Shown here piece after piece: positions 53,152 to 61,033 of a stretch of DNA of 64,000 nucleotides. Under the pieces are notes generated by a model. It was given only the letters and a program-made list of their open reading frames with translations, searched no databases and was not told the origin of the DNA. The position numbers and the translations under genes are program-made. The DNA comes from CAVUWL01 sp963787415 (GTDB taxonomy: Bacteria; Actinomycetota; Thermoleophilia; Solirubrobacterales; 70-9), in NCBI GenBank assembly GCA_963787415.1, contig CAWBCO010000006.1, positions 1-64,000 on the forward strand. The letters run 5' to 3'. Each line of letters begins with the position of its first letter. Position 1 is the first letter of the stretch.

Positions 53152-53835
53152 ATGCCCCTTCCAAGTCTCAAAGCGATCAAATGGGTGACCACCGATTGCT
53201 ATGGCACCCTGATTGACTGGGAGCGGGGGATTCTCGAGGCCTGTAAGAAAGAGGCCGATAAGGATGGCTTCAGCTTCGAGGAGGGGCCCTTTCTCGCCCG
53301 CTTCATGGAGATCCAGGCCGAAATCATGGCTGGCTCCTATGAGCTCTACGCGGAGGTCCTGCGGCGCACGATCGTCAAGGTGGCCGGCGAGCTGGGCTGG
53401 GAGATCGAGCCCTCCAGAGCCCAGTTTCTGCCCAACAGCGTCGCCTACTGGCTTCCCTTCCGGGAGTCAAACGCGGCGATGGATCGGCTCGGTAAGAAGT
53501 TTGAGGTTGGAATCATCTCCAACGTTGATGACAAACTGCTAGGTATCTCACGACGCCACCTGCGCACCGAACTCGACCTGGTTGTGACCGCCCAGCAGGT
53601 GCGCAGCTATAAGCCCGATCCGGTCCACTTCAAAGAGTGCGCGAGGCGAATCGGTGGCAAAAAAGGCTGGCTGCATATCGGCTGTAACTACACCAATGAC
53701 GTCGCGCCGCTGCTGAAAATGAATGTCCCCGTGATCTGGGTGAACCGACACGACGAGAAGCTCGACGGCCGCAAGGCGCCTGGGGCGACGGTCAAAAACC
53801 TCCGCGAAGCAGCGAAAAAGATCGGCGCAGGCTGA
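53152..53835 (+). CDS. Haloacid dehalogenase-type HAD hydrolase
   Basis: From ATG 53152 the product has 227 residues. The open frame runs upstream to 52990, but that part overlaps the divergent sucC start and is not protein-like. Motif I is TTDCYGTLIDWERGILEAC (catalytic Asp), motif II VGIISNVDDKLLGISR, motif III Lys in VRSYKPDPVHFKECA, motif IV LHIGCNYTNDVAPLLKMNV. The DCYGTLIDWE opening is characteristic of type II L-2-haloacid dehalogenases and their phosphatase relatives. Motif IV has NYTNDV in place of SxxxND, so dehalogenase activity is uncertain. It is convergent with the biotin carboxylase gene. Confidence 0.85.
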   Translation: MPLPSLKAIKWVTTDCYGTLIDWERGILEACKKEADKDGFSFEEGPFLARFMEIQAEIMAGSYELYAEVLRRTIVKVAGELGWEIEPSRAQFLPNSVAYWLPFRESNAAMDRLGKKFEVGIISNVDDKLLGISRRHLRTELDLVVTAQQVRSYKPDPVHFKECARRIGGKKGWLHIGCNYTNDVAPLLKMNVPVIWVNRHDEKLDGRKAPGATVKNLREAAKKIGAG

Positions 53836-53899
53836 GCGGACCTCCTCGGGCGCGAACTCCCTTGAGCCCTCGCGCAGCCCAGCCTGGGGCCGGAGGCGT

Positions 53900-55654
53900 T
53901 TACTCGATCACGGCCAGAGTGTCGCCGCTAGAGACCGCGGCACCCTCTGAAACCTTGAGGGCGGTTACCGTGCCCGCGCGGTGAGCACCGATCTCGTTCT
54001 CCATCTTCATTGCCTCGATCACGCAGATCAGCTCACCCTCAGCGACCTCATCCCCCTCTTTCACCGCGACTTTCAAAACTGTGCCTTGCAGGGGAGAGGG
54101 CAGCGACTCGCCCGAGGCCGTGGCGCCGGCACCCGATTTGCGCTCTCGTTTGGGTGGCCGCGCCCCCGCCGCGGGCGAGGCGCCCGCGGCGAGAGCCTCG
54201 CCAATCACCTTGACCTCAAAACGCTTGCCGGAGACCTCAACGCTGTAATCGCGGGCAACCAGCTCAGAGCCCTCGACCTCTGCCGCCGGCCCCGGGGACT
54301 GGGGAGCGGTTGATTTGAGCCAATCCCGATCTTCCATCAGGTCCCGACAGGTCTCACCACGAGCCCACTGATCGGTGGCGAGGAGCGCCTGATGAAACGG
54401 AATCAGGGTCGTGAGTCCGCCAATCTCATATTCACCAAGCGCTCGCAACATCCGCCTGGTGGCGTGCTCGCGATCGACGTCCCAAACGATCAGCTTGGCG
54501 ACCATCGGGTCATACATCGGCGATACCTCTGAACCCACCTCGACGCCGGAATCCACCCGCACCCCAGGCCCGGCCGGCTCCTGGTAGGAGGCGATCGACC
54601 CCGGTGCGGGGGCGAAGTTCTTGGCGGCGGACTCGGCGTTGATCCTGCACTCGATTGCATGCCCGCGCAGCTCGACCTGATCCTGGGCGATCGCAAGCTC
54701 CTCGCCGGCGGCGACCCGCACCTGCTCGCGGACTATGTCGATCCCGCTAACCATCTCGGTCACGCAGTGCTCGACCTGGACCCGCGTGTTCATCTCCAGG
54801 AAGAAGTAATCCTCCCCCACCTGCAAACCCTCCACCGTTCCGGCACCGCGGTAGCCGACGGCGGCTGCAGCCTCGGTTGCGATCCTGCCGATTCGCTCGC
54901 GCATCTGGGCATCAACGTGAGGCCCGGGTGCCTCCTCGATCACCTTCTGGTGGCGGCGCTGGACTGAGCAGTCGCGCTCCCCGAGGTGGATCACGTTGCC
55001 GTGGGAGTCGGCCAGAACCTGAACCTCGACGTGGCGCGGATCCTCCAGATAGCGCTCGACGTAGACGCGGTCATCGGAGAAGAACTTCTCACCCTCGCGC
55101 GCCGCCCCCTCAAACGCCTCGGCCAAATCCGCAGGGGTCATCGCCACCCGAAACCCCTTGCCGCCACCACCTCCGGCGGCCTTGCAGGCGACCGGGTAGC
55201 CCGCCTCCTCGGCCTGCTTGCTCGCGGCCTCGATGTCTGCGGCGGGAGCCGTCGCACCGGGGACTATCGGAACCCCGGCCTCGGCCATGATCTCCCGCGC
55301 CCGCGTCTTTGATCCCATCGCCTCGATCGCCTCCGCCGGTGGCCCGATGAAGACGATCCCAGCCTCCGCGCAGCTTCGAGCAAAATCGGCGTTCTCGGCG
55401 AGGAACCCGTAACCCGGATGGATTGCCTCAGCTCCCGCCGCGGTTGCGGTCTCGATGATCCTTGCAATGTTCAGGTAGCTCTCGGCGGCGATCGCGGGTC
55501 CGATCAGGAAGGCCTCCTCGGCCTCACGCACGTGCGGAGCGTCGCGATCGATCTCGGAGTAGACAGCAACCGAGCTGATCCCCATCTCCTTCAGCGTCCG
55601 CGCAACCCGGATCGAGATCTCGCCCCGATTTGCGATCAGAACCTTCTCAAACAT
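53900..55654 (-). CDS. Acyl-CoA carboxylase alpha subunit: biotin carboxylase fused to BCCP
   Basis: The 584-residue protein starts at ATG 55654 (MFEKVLIANRGEISIRVART). The biotin carboxylase part has the ATP-grasp loop KAAGGGGGKGFRVAMT, the metal ligands in FFLEMNTRVQVEHCVTEMV and LAIAQDQVELRGHAIECRIN. The C-terminal 70 residues are a biotinyl domain with the modified lysine in VIEAMKMENEIGAHRAG. The linker is Ala/Pro/Lys-rich. This is the AccA3-like architecture of actinobacterial acetyl/propionyl-CoA carboxylases, feeding fatty acid synthesis. The carboxyltransferase is not in this window, though a small epsilon-like ORF lies at 63589. Confidence 0.95.
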   Translation of the reverse strand: MFEKVLIANRGEISIRVARTLKEMGISSVAVYSEIDRDAPHVREAEEAFLIGPAIAAESYLNIARIIETATAAGAEAIHPGYGFLAENADFARSCAEAGIVFIGPPAEAIEAMGSKTRAREIMAEAGVPIVPGATAPAADIEAASKQAEEAGYPVACKAAGGGGGKGFRVAMTPADLAEAFEGAAREGEKFFSDDRVYVERYLEDPRHVEVQVLADSHGNVIHLGERDCSVQRRHQKVIEEAPGPHVDAQMRERIGRIATEAAAAVGYRGAGTVEGLQVGEDYFFLEMNTRVQVEHCVTEMVSGIDIVREQVRVAAGEELAIAQDQVELRGHAIECRINAESAAKNFAPAPGSIASYQEPAGPGVRVDSGVEVGSEVSPMYDPMVAKLIVWDVDREHATRRMLRALGEYEIGGLTTLIPFHQALLATDQWARGETCRDLMEDRDWLKSTAPQSPGPAAEVEGSELVARDYSVEVSGKRFEVKVIGEALAAGASPAAGARPPKRERKSGAGATASGESLPSPLQGTVLKVAVKEGDEVAEGELICVIEAMKMENEIGAHRAGTVTALKVSEGAAVSSGDTLAVIE

Positions 55655-55751
55655 CAAATCGCCTCGCGGCCCGTGCCCTTGGGGGGACGCGCAGCTGGTG
55701 CCTGGCTCGCCTGGCGCTCATCGGCGCCGCAGTCTATTCAGCCGCTCGGCG

Positions 55752-57689
55752 TCAGCGCCGCTTTTTGACCAAGCTGGCCTTCTTGTGCTTGACGGCGGTG
55801 TTACCACCGTTCGGCGTGAATGCGATTGTCAGTGAAACCCTGACCCGGCCCCGTTTGGAGAGGCGCCTGAGGAGTGCGCCCCGAACCCTGATCGTGAGCT
55901 TCACTTTGCCGGCCAGCTTCGCGACCACCGTCTCCCTCCGCACTCCCTTGCCGCTGAGGATGAGCTGCCCCGGGCCAGGAACGGTGGCGATCAGGGTGGC
56001 GGTCCCCCTGCGTCGGTTGAGCGCCAGCTTGCCGATCGCAAATTCATTTGCCGGCAGAATCGTGATCGTCGCGCTGGCCCCGACCGAAGTTGCGGCCGCA
56101 TCCTTGGCGCTGATCGTTACCTGGTAGGTACCCGGTGATGAATAGGTATGCGATACGGCCTTGCCTTCTGCGTGGGCACCATCACCGAAGGCAAAGGTAG
56201 TAGAGGAGATTGGCCAGACGTCGATCGGCATAACCGAGAAGGAGACGGGCACCCCAACGGTCCCTGAGGAGGGAAGCGAGATGCTGCGCAGGGAGGGTGC
56301 GTCTGCGTCATAGCCCGCCGCCTGCACGATCTCATTGGCGCCGTCAGAGCGCCACCAGACGACGGTCGCATCGCCGACCCCATCCATCGCCACGCGCGGA
56401 AAGACCGCGTCCTGACCGGCGGCGGAGAGGTCGACCGCCGGCGAGAAGCCGCCCGGCGAGGAACCGTTTGCAGCCTCGACGATGTCGTTGGTGCCATCGG
56501 AGCCTTTCCAAACGACCGTCGAGGCACCACCGGGGTCGATCGCAACTTCGGGGTCGAGCGCTTCCTGGCCGCTGGGAGAGATAGCGATCGGCGCCGAGAA
56601 GCTACCGCCGGCGGAGCCGATCGCCGCCTGGATGATGTTGTTGGCGCCGTTTGACTGGGTCCAGGCGACGGTGGCAAGGCCGTTTGGGGCGGTCGCGATC
56701 ACCGGTTCACCGGAGCTGGTCGCTGAGACCGAGGAGAGATCGACCGCCGCCCCGAAAGAGCCGCCGGGGGCGGCGCTTGCAGCCTGCACCGTGTAGCTGG
56801 TTTCTTTTTCTTTGACCTGATCCCAGACAACCGTCGCCGCGCCGGAGGAATCGATCGCGATCTCGGGGCCGAAGGCTTCTTCGCCGTCGCCGGTGATTGA
56901 TTGGGGCGAGGAGAAACTACCGCCGGCGGGACGGCTGGCGGTTTGGATCAAATAGTTGGTTCCGTCGAAGTACGCCCAGGCCGCGCTCACGTCACCGCCG
57001 GCATCGATCGCGATCGATGGGCTGCTGGCGTTAGCGCCTGAGGTGAGCGGCGTCGGGGAGACAATCGTCGGGACCGAAAAGGTCCCTCCCGCAGGCCGCA
57101 CCGAGGCCAGCACAGAGAACTGTTCTGGATCTATGGCGGAACTGGGTTCCTTCTGGGTCCAGGCAATGGCCACGGCACCGCTCGGGTTGACGGCGATCCG
57201 AAGGCCCTGGACTGCGGCTTTGGTTTCGGCTTGGGAAACCTCAACCGGAGCGGAGAAGGTCCCACCCGGAGGGCGGCTGGAGACCTGGATTTCATAGTCC
57301 CCCGTGTTGACGTTGAAATGCCTCCAGAGCACCACCGCTTCTCCCGCCGGAGTGATCGCCACATCGGGTTCGGTGGCTGCGCTTGAGAGCTGGATCGGTT
57401 CGGAGAAGCTTGCCCCGGGGGAGCGGGTCGCGGCCTGCACGTCGTTATCGATCCCGGTTTCGCTCTGGCGCTCCCAGACCGCCACCGTTTCTCCGGCTTC
57501 ATCCATTGCCACCGAGGAGTTGCTCGCTTCCTTGCCGGGGGCCGAGAGATTTACCGGCGCCAGCCAGGAGGGCGCAGCGAGCGCCGTCGGGGCTGCTATC
57601 AGGCAGCCAGCGATGGCCAGTAACGCTGCCCCAAGTAGCCGCGGGCTGGACCCACCAATACCTCCGAATCTTTCTTTCATCCCTTGCAT
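55752..57689 (-). CDS. Secreted repeat protein with a PKD-like domain
   Basis: ATG 57689 or 57680 are the likely starts, both near GGGAGG; the frame is open to 57740. The signal segment is LLGAALLAIAGCLIAAPTAL. The body is about eight repeats of roughly 60 residues with the pattern AxDxxGxAxVxWxxxxxxxxxIQAAxxxxGGxFSxPxxIS. Examples are GEAVVLWRHFNVNTGDYEIQ and GGDVSAAWAYFDGTNYLIQT. A PKD-like domain follows (FAFGDGAHAEGKAVSHTYSS, PGTYQVTISAKDA). The end is basic (KHKKASLVKKRR). The repeats most resemble propeller or sialidase-like blades. It is probably exported and surface-bound, with unknown function. It is divergent from the PHP gene. Confidence 0.78.
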   Translation of the reverse strand: MQGMKERFGGIGGSSPRLLGAALLAIAGCLIAAPTALAAPSWLAPVNLSAPGKEASNSSVAMDEAGETVAVWERQSETGIDNDVQAATRSPGASFSEPIQLSSAATEPDVAITPAGEAVVLWRHFNVNTGDYEIQVSSRPPGGTFSAPVEVSQAETKAAVQGLRIAVNPSGAVAIAWTQKEPSSAIDPEQFSVLASVRPAGGTFSVPTIVSPTPLTSGANASSPSIAIDAGGDVSAAWAYFDGTNYLIQTASRPAGGSFSSPQSITGDGEEAFGPEIAIDSSGAATVVWDQVKEKETSYTVQAASAAPGGSFGAAVDLSSVSATSSGEPVIATAPNGLATVAWTQSNGANNIIQAAIGSAGGSFSAPIAISPSGQEALDPEVAIDPGGASTVVWKGSDGTNDIVEAANGSSPGGFSPAVDLSAAGQDAVFPRVAMDGVGDATVVWWRSDGANEIVQAAGYDADAPSLRSISLPSSGTVGVPVSFSVMPIDVWPISSTTFAFGDGAHAEGKAVSHTYSSPGTYQVTISAKDAAATSVGASATITILPANEFAIGKLALNRRRGTATLIATVPGPGQLILSGKGVRRETVVAKLAGKVKLTIRVRGALLRRLSKRGRVRVSLTIAFTPNGGNTAVKHKKASLVKKRR

Positions 57690-57771
57690 TTCCCTCCCTT
57701 GCCTAATCCCTAACCGTCGAGCCGGCCGATCGGACCGCAATGTGAGCCACGCGCCTGGCTAGGCTGCATCC

Positions 57772-58581
57772 ATGCTAGTTGAGTTGCAGAGTCATTCGAC
57801 CATCTCAGACGGTCAACTGGAGCCGGCCCAGGTCGTCGCCGAGGCCGCGGCAGCCGGCGTCGAGGTGCTGGCGCTCACAGACCACGATGCGATTGCGGGG
57901 GTCGCGGAGGCCAGTCAAGCCGCCGCCAACCTCGGAGTTGAGCTGGTGCCGGCACTGGAGATGTCCTGCGTGCATAGCTATGCCGATGATCTGCACATCT
58001 GCGGCTACTGGATCGAGCTGGAGGCGATCGCCCCAGCCTGCGAGCGAGCCCAACGCGAGCGGGTCACCCGCGCCGCAGAGATAATCGAGAACCTACGCCG
58101 GGAGGGCTTTCAGATCGAGCTCGAGGATGCCGAGCGCGAGGCCGGCGACGCCCTATCGATCGGGCGGCCCCACATCGCCCGCGCCGCCGGGGCCGGAGAT
58201 CGGATGGGGCCGTTCTTTGAGGAGTACCTGATCCCCGGCGCGAAGGCCTTTGTGCCGCGCCGCTGGCCCACCGCGGAGCGCGCTATCGAGTTGATCCACG
58301 GCGCCGGCGGAGTGGCGGTAATCGCCCATCCGTATTGGGACATCTCTGATCCGGCCGAGGTTGAGGCACTTATCACCGACCTCGAGATCGATGGAGTCGA
58401 GGTCTTCTACCCCGCCCACGGCAAGGAGCAAGTGGCGCATCTGCTCGACCTCTGCTCCAGGCTGGACCTGATCCCGACCGGTTCATCCGATTACCACGGA
58501 CCAACCCACAAGACCTTTTCGCGCTTCGGCGCCTACAGCACCTACGGCCTCGGCGAGCCGCAAGTACCCCCGCGACCGTAG
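57772..58581 (+). CDS. PHP-domain phosphoesterase
   Basis: The 269-residue protein has the four PHP motifs that bind metals: ELQSHSTISDGQLEP (HxH variant with Q-S-H at the first position), ALTDHDAIAGVAEA, GVAVIAHPYWDISD and LIPTGSSDYHGPTHK. The fold is the one used by histidinol phosphatase, DNA polymerase III alpha exonuclease and the stand-alone YciV/RNase AM group. Its closest overall look is YciV-like 3',5'-nucleoside bisphosphate phosphatase, with ALEMSCVHSYADDLHICGYW in the middle. In the first motif the usual HxHxxxS reads QSHSTIS, so one ligand differs. It is transcribed alone. Confidence 0.87.
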   Translation: MLVELQSHSTISDGQLEPAQVVAEAAAAGVEVLALTDHDAIAGVAEASQAAANLGVELVPALEMSCVHSYADDLHICGYWIELEAIAPACERAQRERVTRAAEIIENLRREGFQIELEDAEREAGDALSIGRPHIARAAGAGDRMGPFFEEYLIPGAKAFVPRRWPTAERAIELIHGAGGVAVIAHPYWDISDPAEVEALITDLEIDGVEVFYPAHGKEQVAHLLDLCSRLDLIPTGSSDYHGPTHKTFSRFGAYSTYGLGEPQVPPRP

Positions 58582-58604
58582 AACCCGCTGGCGGTCCAGA
58601 CGGC

Positions 58605-59159
58605 TTAAACCACCGCCGCCGCCCTCGGAATCAGGTCACGCTGCTCCAGATAGGCGAGGACCTTCTCGGCTGACTCCTCGGGGCTTTCGGATTCGGTGTG
58701 GCAGATCACGTCGGCGTCCTCGGGAGCCTCGTAGGGATCTGAGACCCCGGTGAATTCCTTGATCTCACCGGAGAAGGCCTTGGCGTAGAGACCCTTGACG
58801 TCGCGCCCAGCACAGGTGTCGACCGAGGCCTCGGCAAAGACCTCGATGAAGCGCTCGCCCATCAGCTCGCGGGCCTCTTGCCGGATCTCGGCGTAGGGGG
58901 AGATCGCCGCCGTGATCACCGGCACCCCGTTGCGGGAGAGCAGGTCGGCGACGAAGGCGATCCGGCGGACGTTGGTGTCGCGGTCGGCCTTGGAAAAGCC
59001 GAGTCCCTTGGAGAGGTTTTCACGGACGATGTCGCCATCAAGGATCTCAAGCCTTGAGCCGCGCTCGCGCAGGTGACCCTCGAGGATCCTTGAGATCGTC
59101 GTCTTGCCAGCTCCGGAGAGCCCCGTGAACCAGAGGGTGAAACCGGTCTCGGTTGCCAT
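58605..59159 (-). CDS. cysC: Adenylylsulfate kinase
   Basis: The 184-residue kinase phosphorylates APS to PAPS. The P-loop is FTGLSGAGKTTISR (residues 11-24). Other family features are LEILDGDIVRENLSKGLGFS, VRRIAFVADLLSRNGVPVI and the lid-region FAEASVDTCAGRDVKGLYAK. Full length. It lies 6 bp after the sat stop and is the last gene of the sulfate-assimilation run. Since the nearby reductase looks APS-specific, the PAPS may serve sulfotransferases rather than reduction (inference). Confidence 0.96.
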   Translation of the reverse strand: MATETGFTLWFTGLSGAGKTTISRILEGHLRERGSRLEILDGDIVRENLSKGLGFSKADRDTNVRRIAFVADLLSRNGVPVITAAISPYAEIRQEARELMGERFIEVFAEASVDTCAGRDVKGLYAKAFSGEIKEFTGVSDPYEAPEDADVICHTESESPEESAEKVLAYLEQRDLIPRAAAVV

Positions 59160-59165
59160 CAGTGC

Positions 59166-60257
59166 TCAGTCCTCCTTGTAGGCGTCGATCAGGATCTCGG
59201 CGACCTCATCGCGCGAGAACTCATGCGGCGGCTTTTCGCCCCGCCCCAGCATTTCGCGAACCTTGGTCCCCGATAGGAAGAGGTGCGCATCAGCCTCATG
59301 CGGGCAGGTCTTGCCCGAGGCGAGGCCCTCGCACTTCTCACACCAAAAGGTGTGCTCAAACATCAGCGGCTCGATTCCGAGCTCATCGAGATCGATCTGA
59401 TCAAAGATCTCTTGCGCGTCATAGGTGCCGTAGTAGTCCCCCGCCCCGGCGTGGTCGCGGCCGACGATGAAGTGGGTCGCCCCGTAATTTCGCCGCACGA
59501 TCGCGTGCAGCACCGCCTCGCGCGGTCCGGCGTAGTGCATCTTCGCCGGCTTCACCCCCAAAAGTACGCGGTCGGAGGGGTAGTAGTTGTCGATCAGCAC
59601 CTCATAGCAGCGCATCCGCACCTCGGCGGGGATGTCACCGGCCTTGGTCTTGCCGATCAGGGGTTGGATGAAGAGGCCATCGCTGCTCTCAAGCGCCGCC
59701 TTGGTCAGGTACTCATGGGCACGGTGGATCGGGTTGCGGGTTTGAAAGGCGACGATCCGCTTCCAGCCGCGGCGCCTGAACTCCTCCCGGGTCTCAGCCG
59801 GGGTCAGGTAGCGGCGCATGAAGGGCTCCTCGTGATCGGGAAGGGCGTCGGCCTCGATCGGACCGGCGAGGCAGCGGTTGCCCTCCGCATAGATCTCCGC
59901 CACCCCGGGATGGGCCTCATCCGTGGTCCGGTAGACCCGCTCGGCCTCGCTTCTGACATCGCGCTCAAAGATCTCACTCACGGTGATCCGGCCGAGCGCC
60001 TTGCCTTCGTCGCTTGAGAGCTCGACCACGTCACCGACCTCGCAGGCAAGCTCGGAGGCAAGGGTGATCGGGATCGGCCAGTACTCACCTGCGGCGGTCC
60101 GCATCTCCGCGCAGACCCGCTCCCAGTCCTCAGAGCCCTGAAAGCCCTGTAGCGGAGCGAAGCCGCCGTTGGCGATCATCTCGAAGTCCGCGGTGTGGCG
60201 CTCGGAGAGGGTCAGGGAGAGCTCGGTGGTGATCGTCTCGGGGCTGGGGTTGTTCAT
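59166..60257 (-). CDS. sat: Sulfate adenylyltransferase (ATP sulfurylase)
   Basis: From ATG 60257 the enzyme is 363 residues (MNNPSPETITTELSL). The frame is open to 60407, but the extra part overlaps cysH and lacks family sequence. It activates sulfate with ATP to APS. Landmarks are VAFQTRNPIHRAHEYLTKAA (QxRNPxHxAHE), GVKPAKMHYAGPREAVLHAI and FIVGRDHAGAGDYYGTYDAQ. A Cys/His site in FWCEKCEGLASGKTCPHEAD probably binds zinc, as in other bacterial homomeric Sat enzymes. It sits between cysH (upstream, 56 bp) and cysC (downstream, 6 bp). Confidence 0.96.
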   Translation of the reverse strand: MNNPSPETITTELSLTLSERHTADFEMIANGGFAPLQGFQGSEDWERVCAEMRTAAGEYWPIPITLASELACEVGDVVELSSDEGKALGRITVSEIFERDVRSEAERVYRTTDEAHPGVAEIYAEGNRCLAGPIEADALPDHEEPFMRRYLTPAETREEFRRRGWKRIVAFQTRNPIHRAHEYLTKAALESSDGLFIQPLIGKTKAGDIPAEVRMRCYEVLIDNYYPSDRVLLGVKPAKMHYAGPREAVLHAIVRRNYGATHFIVGRDHAGAGDYYGTYDAQEIFDQIDLDELGIEPLMFEHTFWCEKCEGLASGKTCPHEADAHLFLSGTKVREMLGRGEKPPHEFSRDEVAEILIDAYKED

Positions 60258-60313
60258 GGGGTGGTTCTCACCTGTCGGTTGGGGATGGAAATTGAAGGCT
60301 CGCGGCTGCGCTG

Positions 60314-61033
60314 CTAGTTGATCCCACACTCGGTCTTGGCAACGCCCGCCCAGCGACCATCGCGCGGGGAGGCACCGGGTCCGACTGGCTGGGTGCAGTG
60401 CGTGCAACCGATCGAGGGATAGCCACGATCGTGGAGCGGGTTGTAGGGAAGATGGTGCTCACGGATGTAGCTCCAGACGTCGCGCTCGGTCCAATCGGCG
60501 AGGGGGTTGAGCTTCCAGAGGTCAAAGCGCTTGTCCCAGCCGAACTTGGGCGTCGCAGAACGGCTGCTGGAGTCCTCGCGCCTGACGCCGGCGACCCAGC
60601 AGTCTACGGAAGAAAGCGCCCGCCGCATCGGCTCGACCTTGCGCAGCCCGCAGCAGGAATCAGGGTCGCTCTTCCACAGCTCCTCCCCATGGCTCGCTGC
60701 CTGCTCGGCGAGGGAAAGATTGTGGAAGCGGTCGAACTCCACCCCAAGCTGCTCGGCCAGCCGATCGCGGGTCTCATATGTCTCGGGAAAGAGGAGGTCG
60801 GTGTCGAGGTAGAAAAAGCGCGCCTCCGGGTTGATCTGGCTCGCCATGTGCGCGGTCACCGAGCTCGTCTTTTGAAACGAGCAGGCGATGTAGTGCTCGG
60901 GGCCGAAGGTCTCAAACATCCAGGCCATCGCCTCCTGTGCGGAGCGTCCCTCGAGGTCATCGGCCACCGCCTCATGGTCGATCTCGGTCGCGGCTGGCAT
61001 CGGAGCGGGAAGTACGGAGGGGGGCGGCTTCAT
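60314..61033 (-). CDS. cysH: Assimilatory adenylylsulfate (APS) reductase
   Basis: The 239-residue enzyme reduces APS to sulfite. Besides the PAPS-reductase fold signature (YIACSFQKTSSVTAHMASQI, FYLDTDLLFPETYE), it has the cysteines of a [4Fe-4S] cluster: SCCGLRKVEPM and GCTHCTQPV. The catalytic Cys is in the C-terminal KTECGIN. The CC...CxxC set is found in APS-dependent enzymes and is absent from PAPS-only reductases. It begins at the base after the sir stop (TAGATG), so translation is coupled. Electron donor is probably thioredoxin. Confidence 0.95.
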   Translation of the reverse strand: MKPPPSVLPAPMPAATEIDHEAVADDLEGRSAQEAMAWMFETFGPEHYIACSFQKTSSVTAHMASQINPEARFFYLDTDLLFPETYETRDRLAEQLGVEFDRFHNLSLAEQAASHGEELWKSDPDSCCGLRKVEPMRRALSSVDCWVAGVRREDSSSRSATPKFGWDKRFDLWKLNPLADWTERDVWSYIREHHLPYNPLHDRGYPSIGCTHCTQPVGPGASPRDGRWAGVAKTECGIN

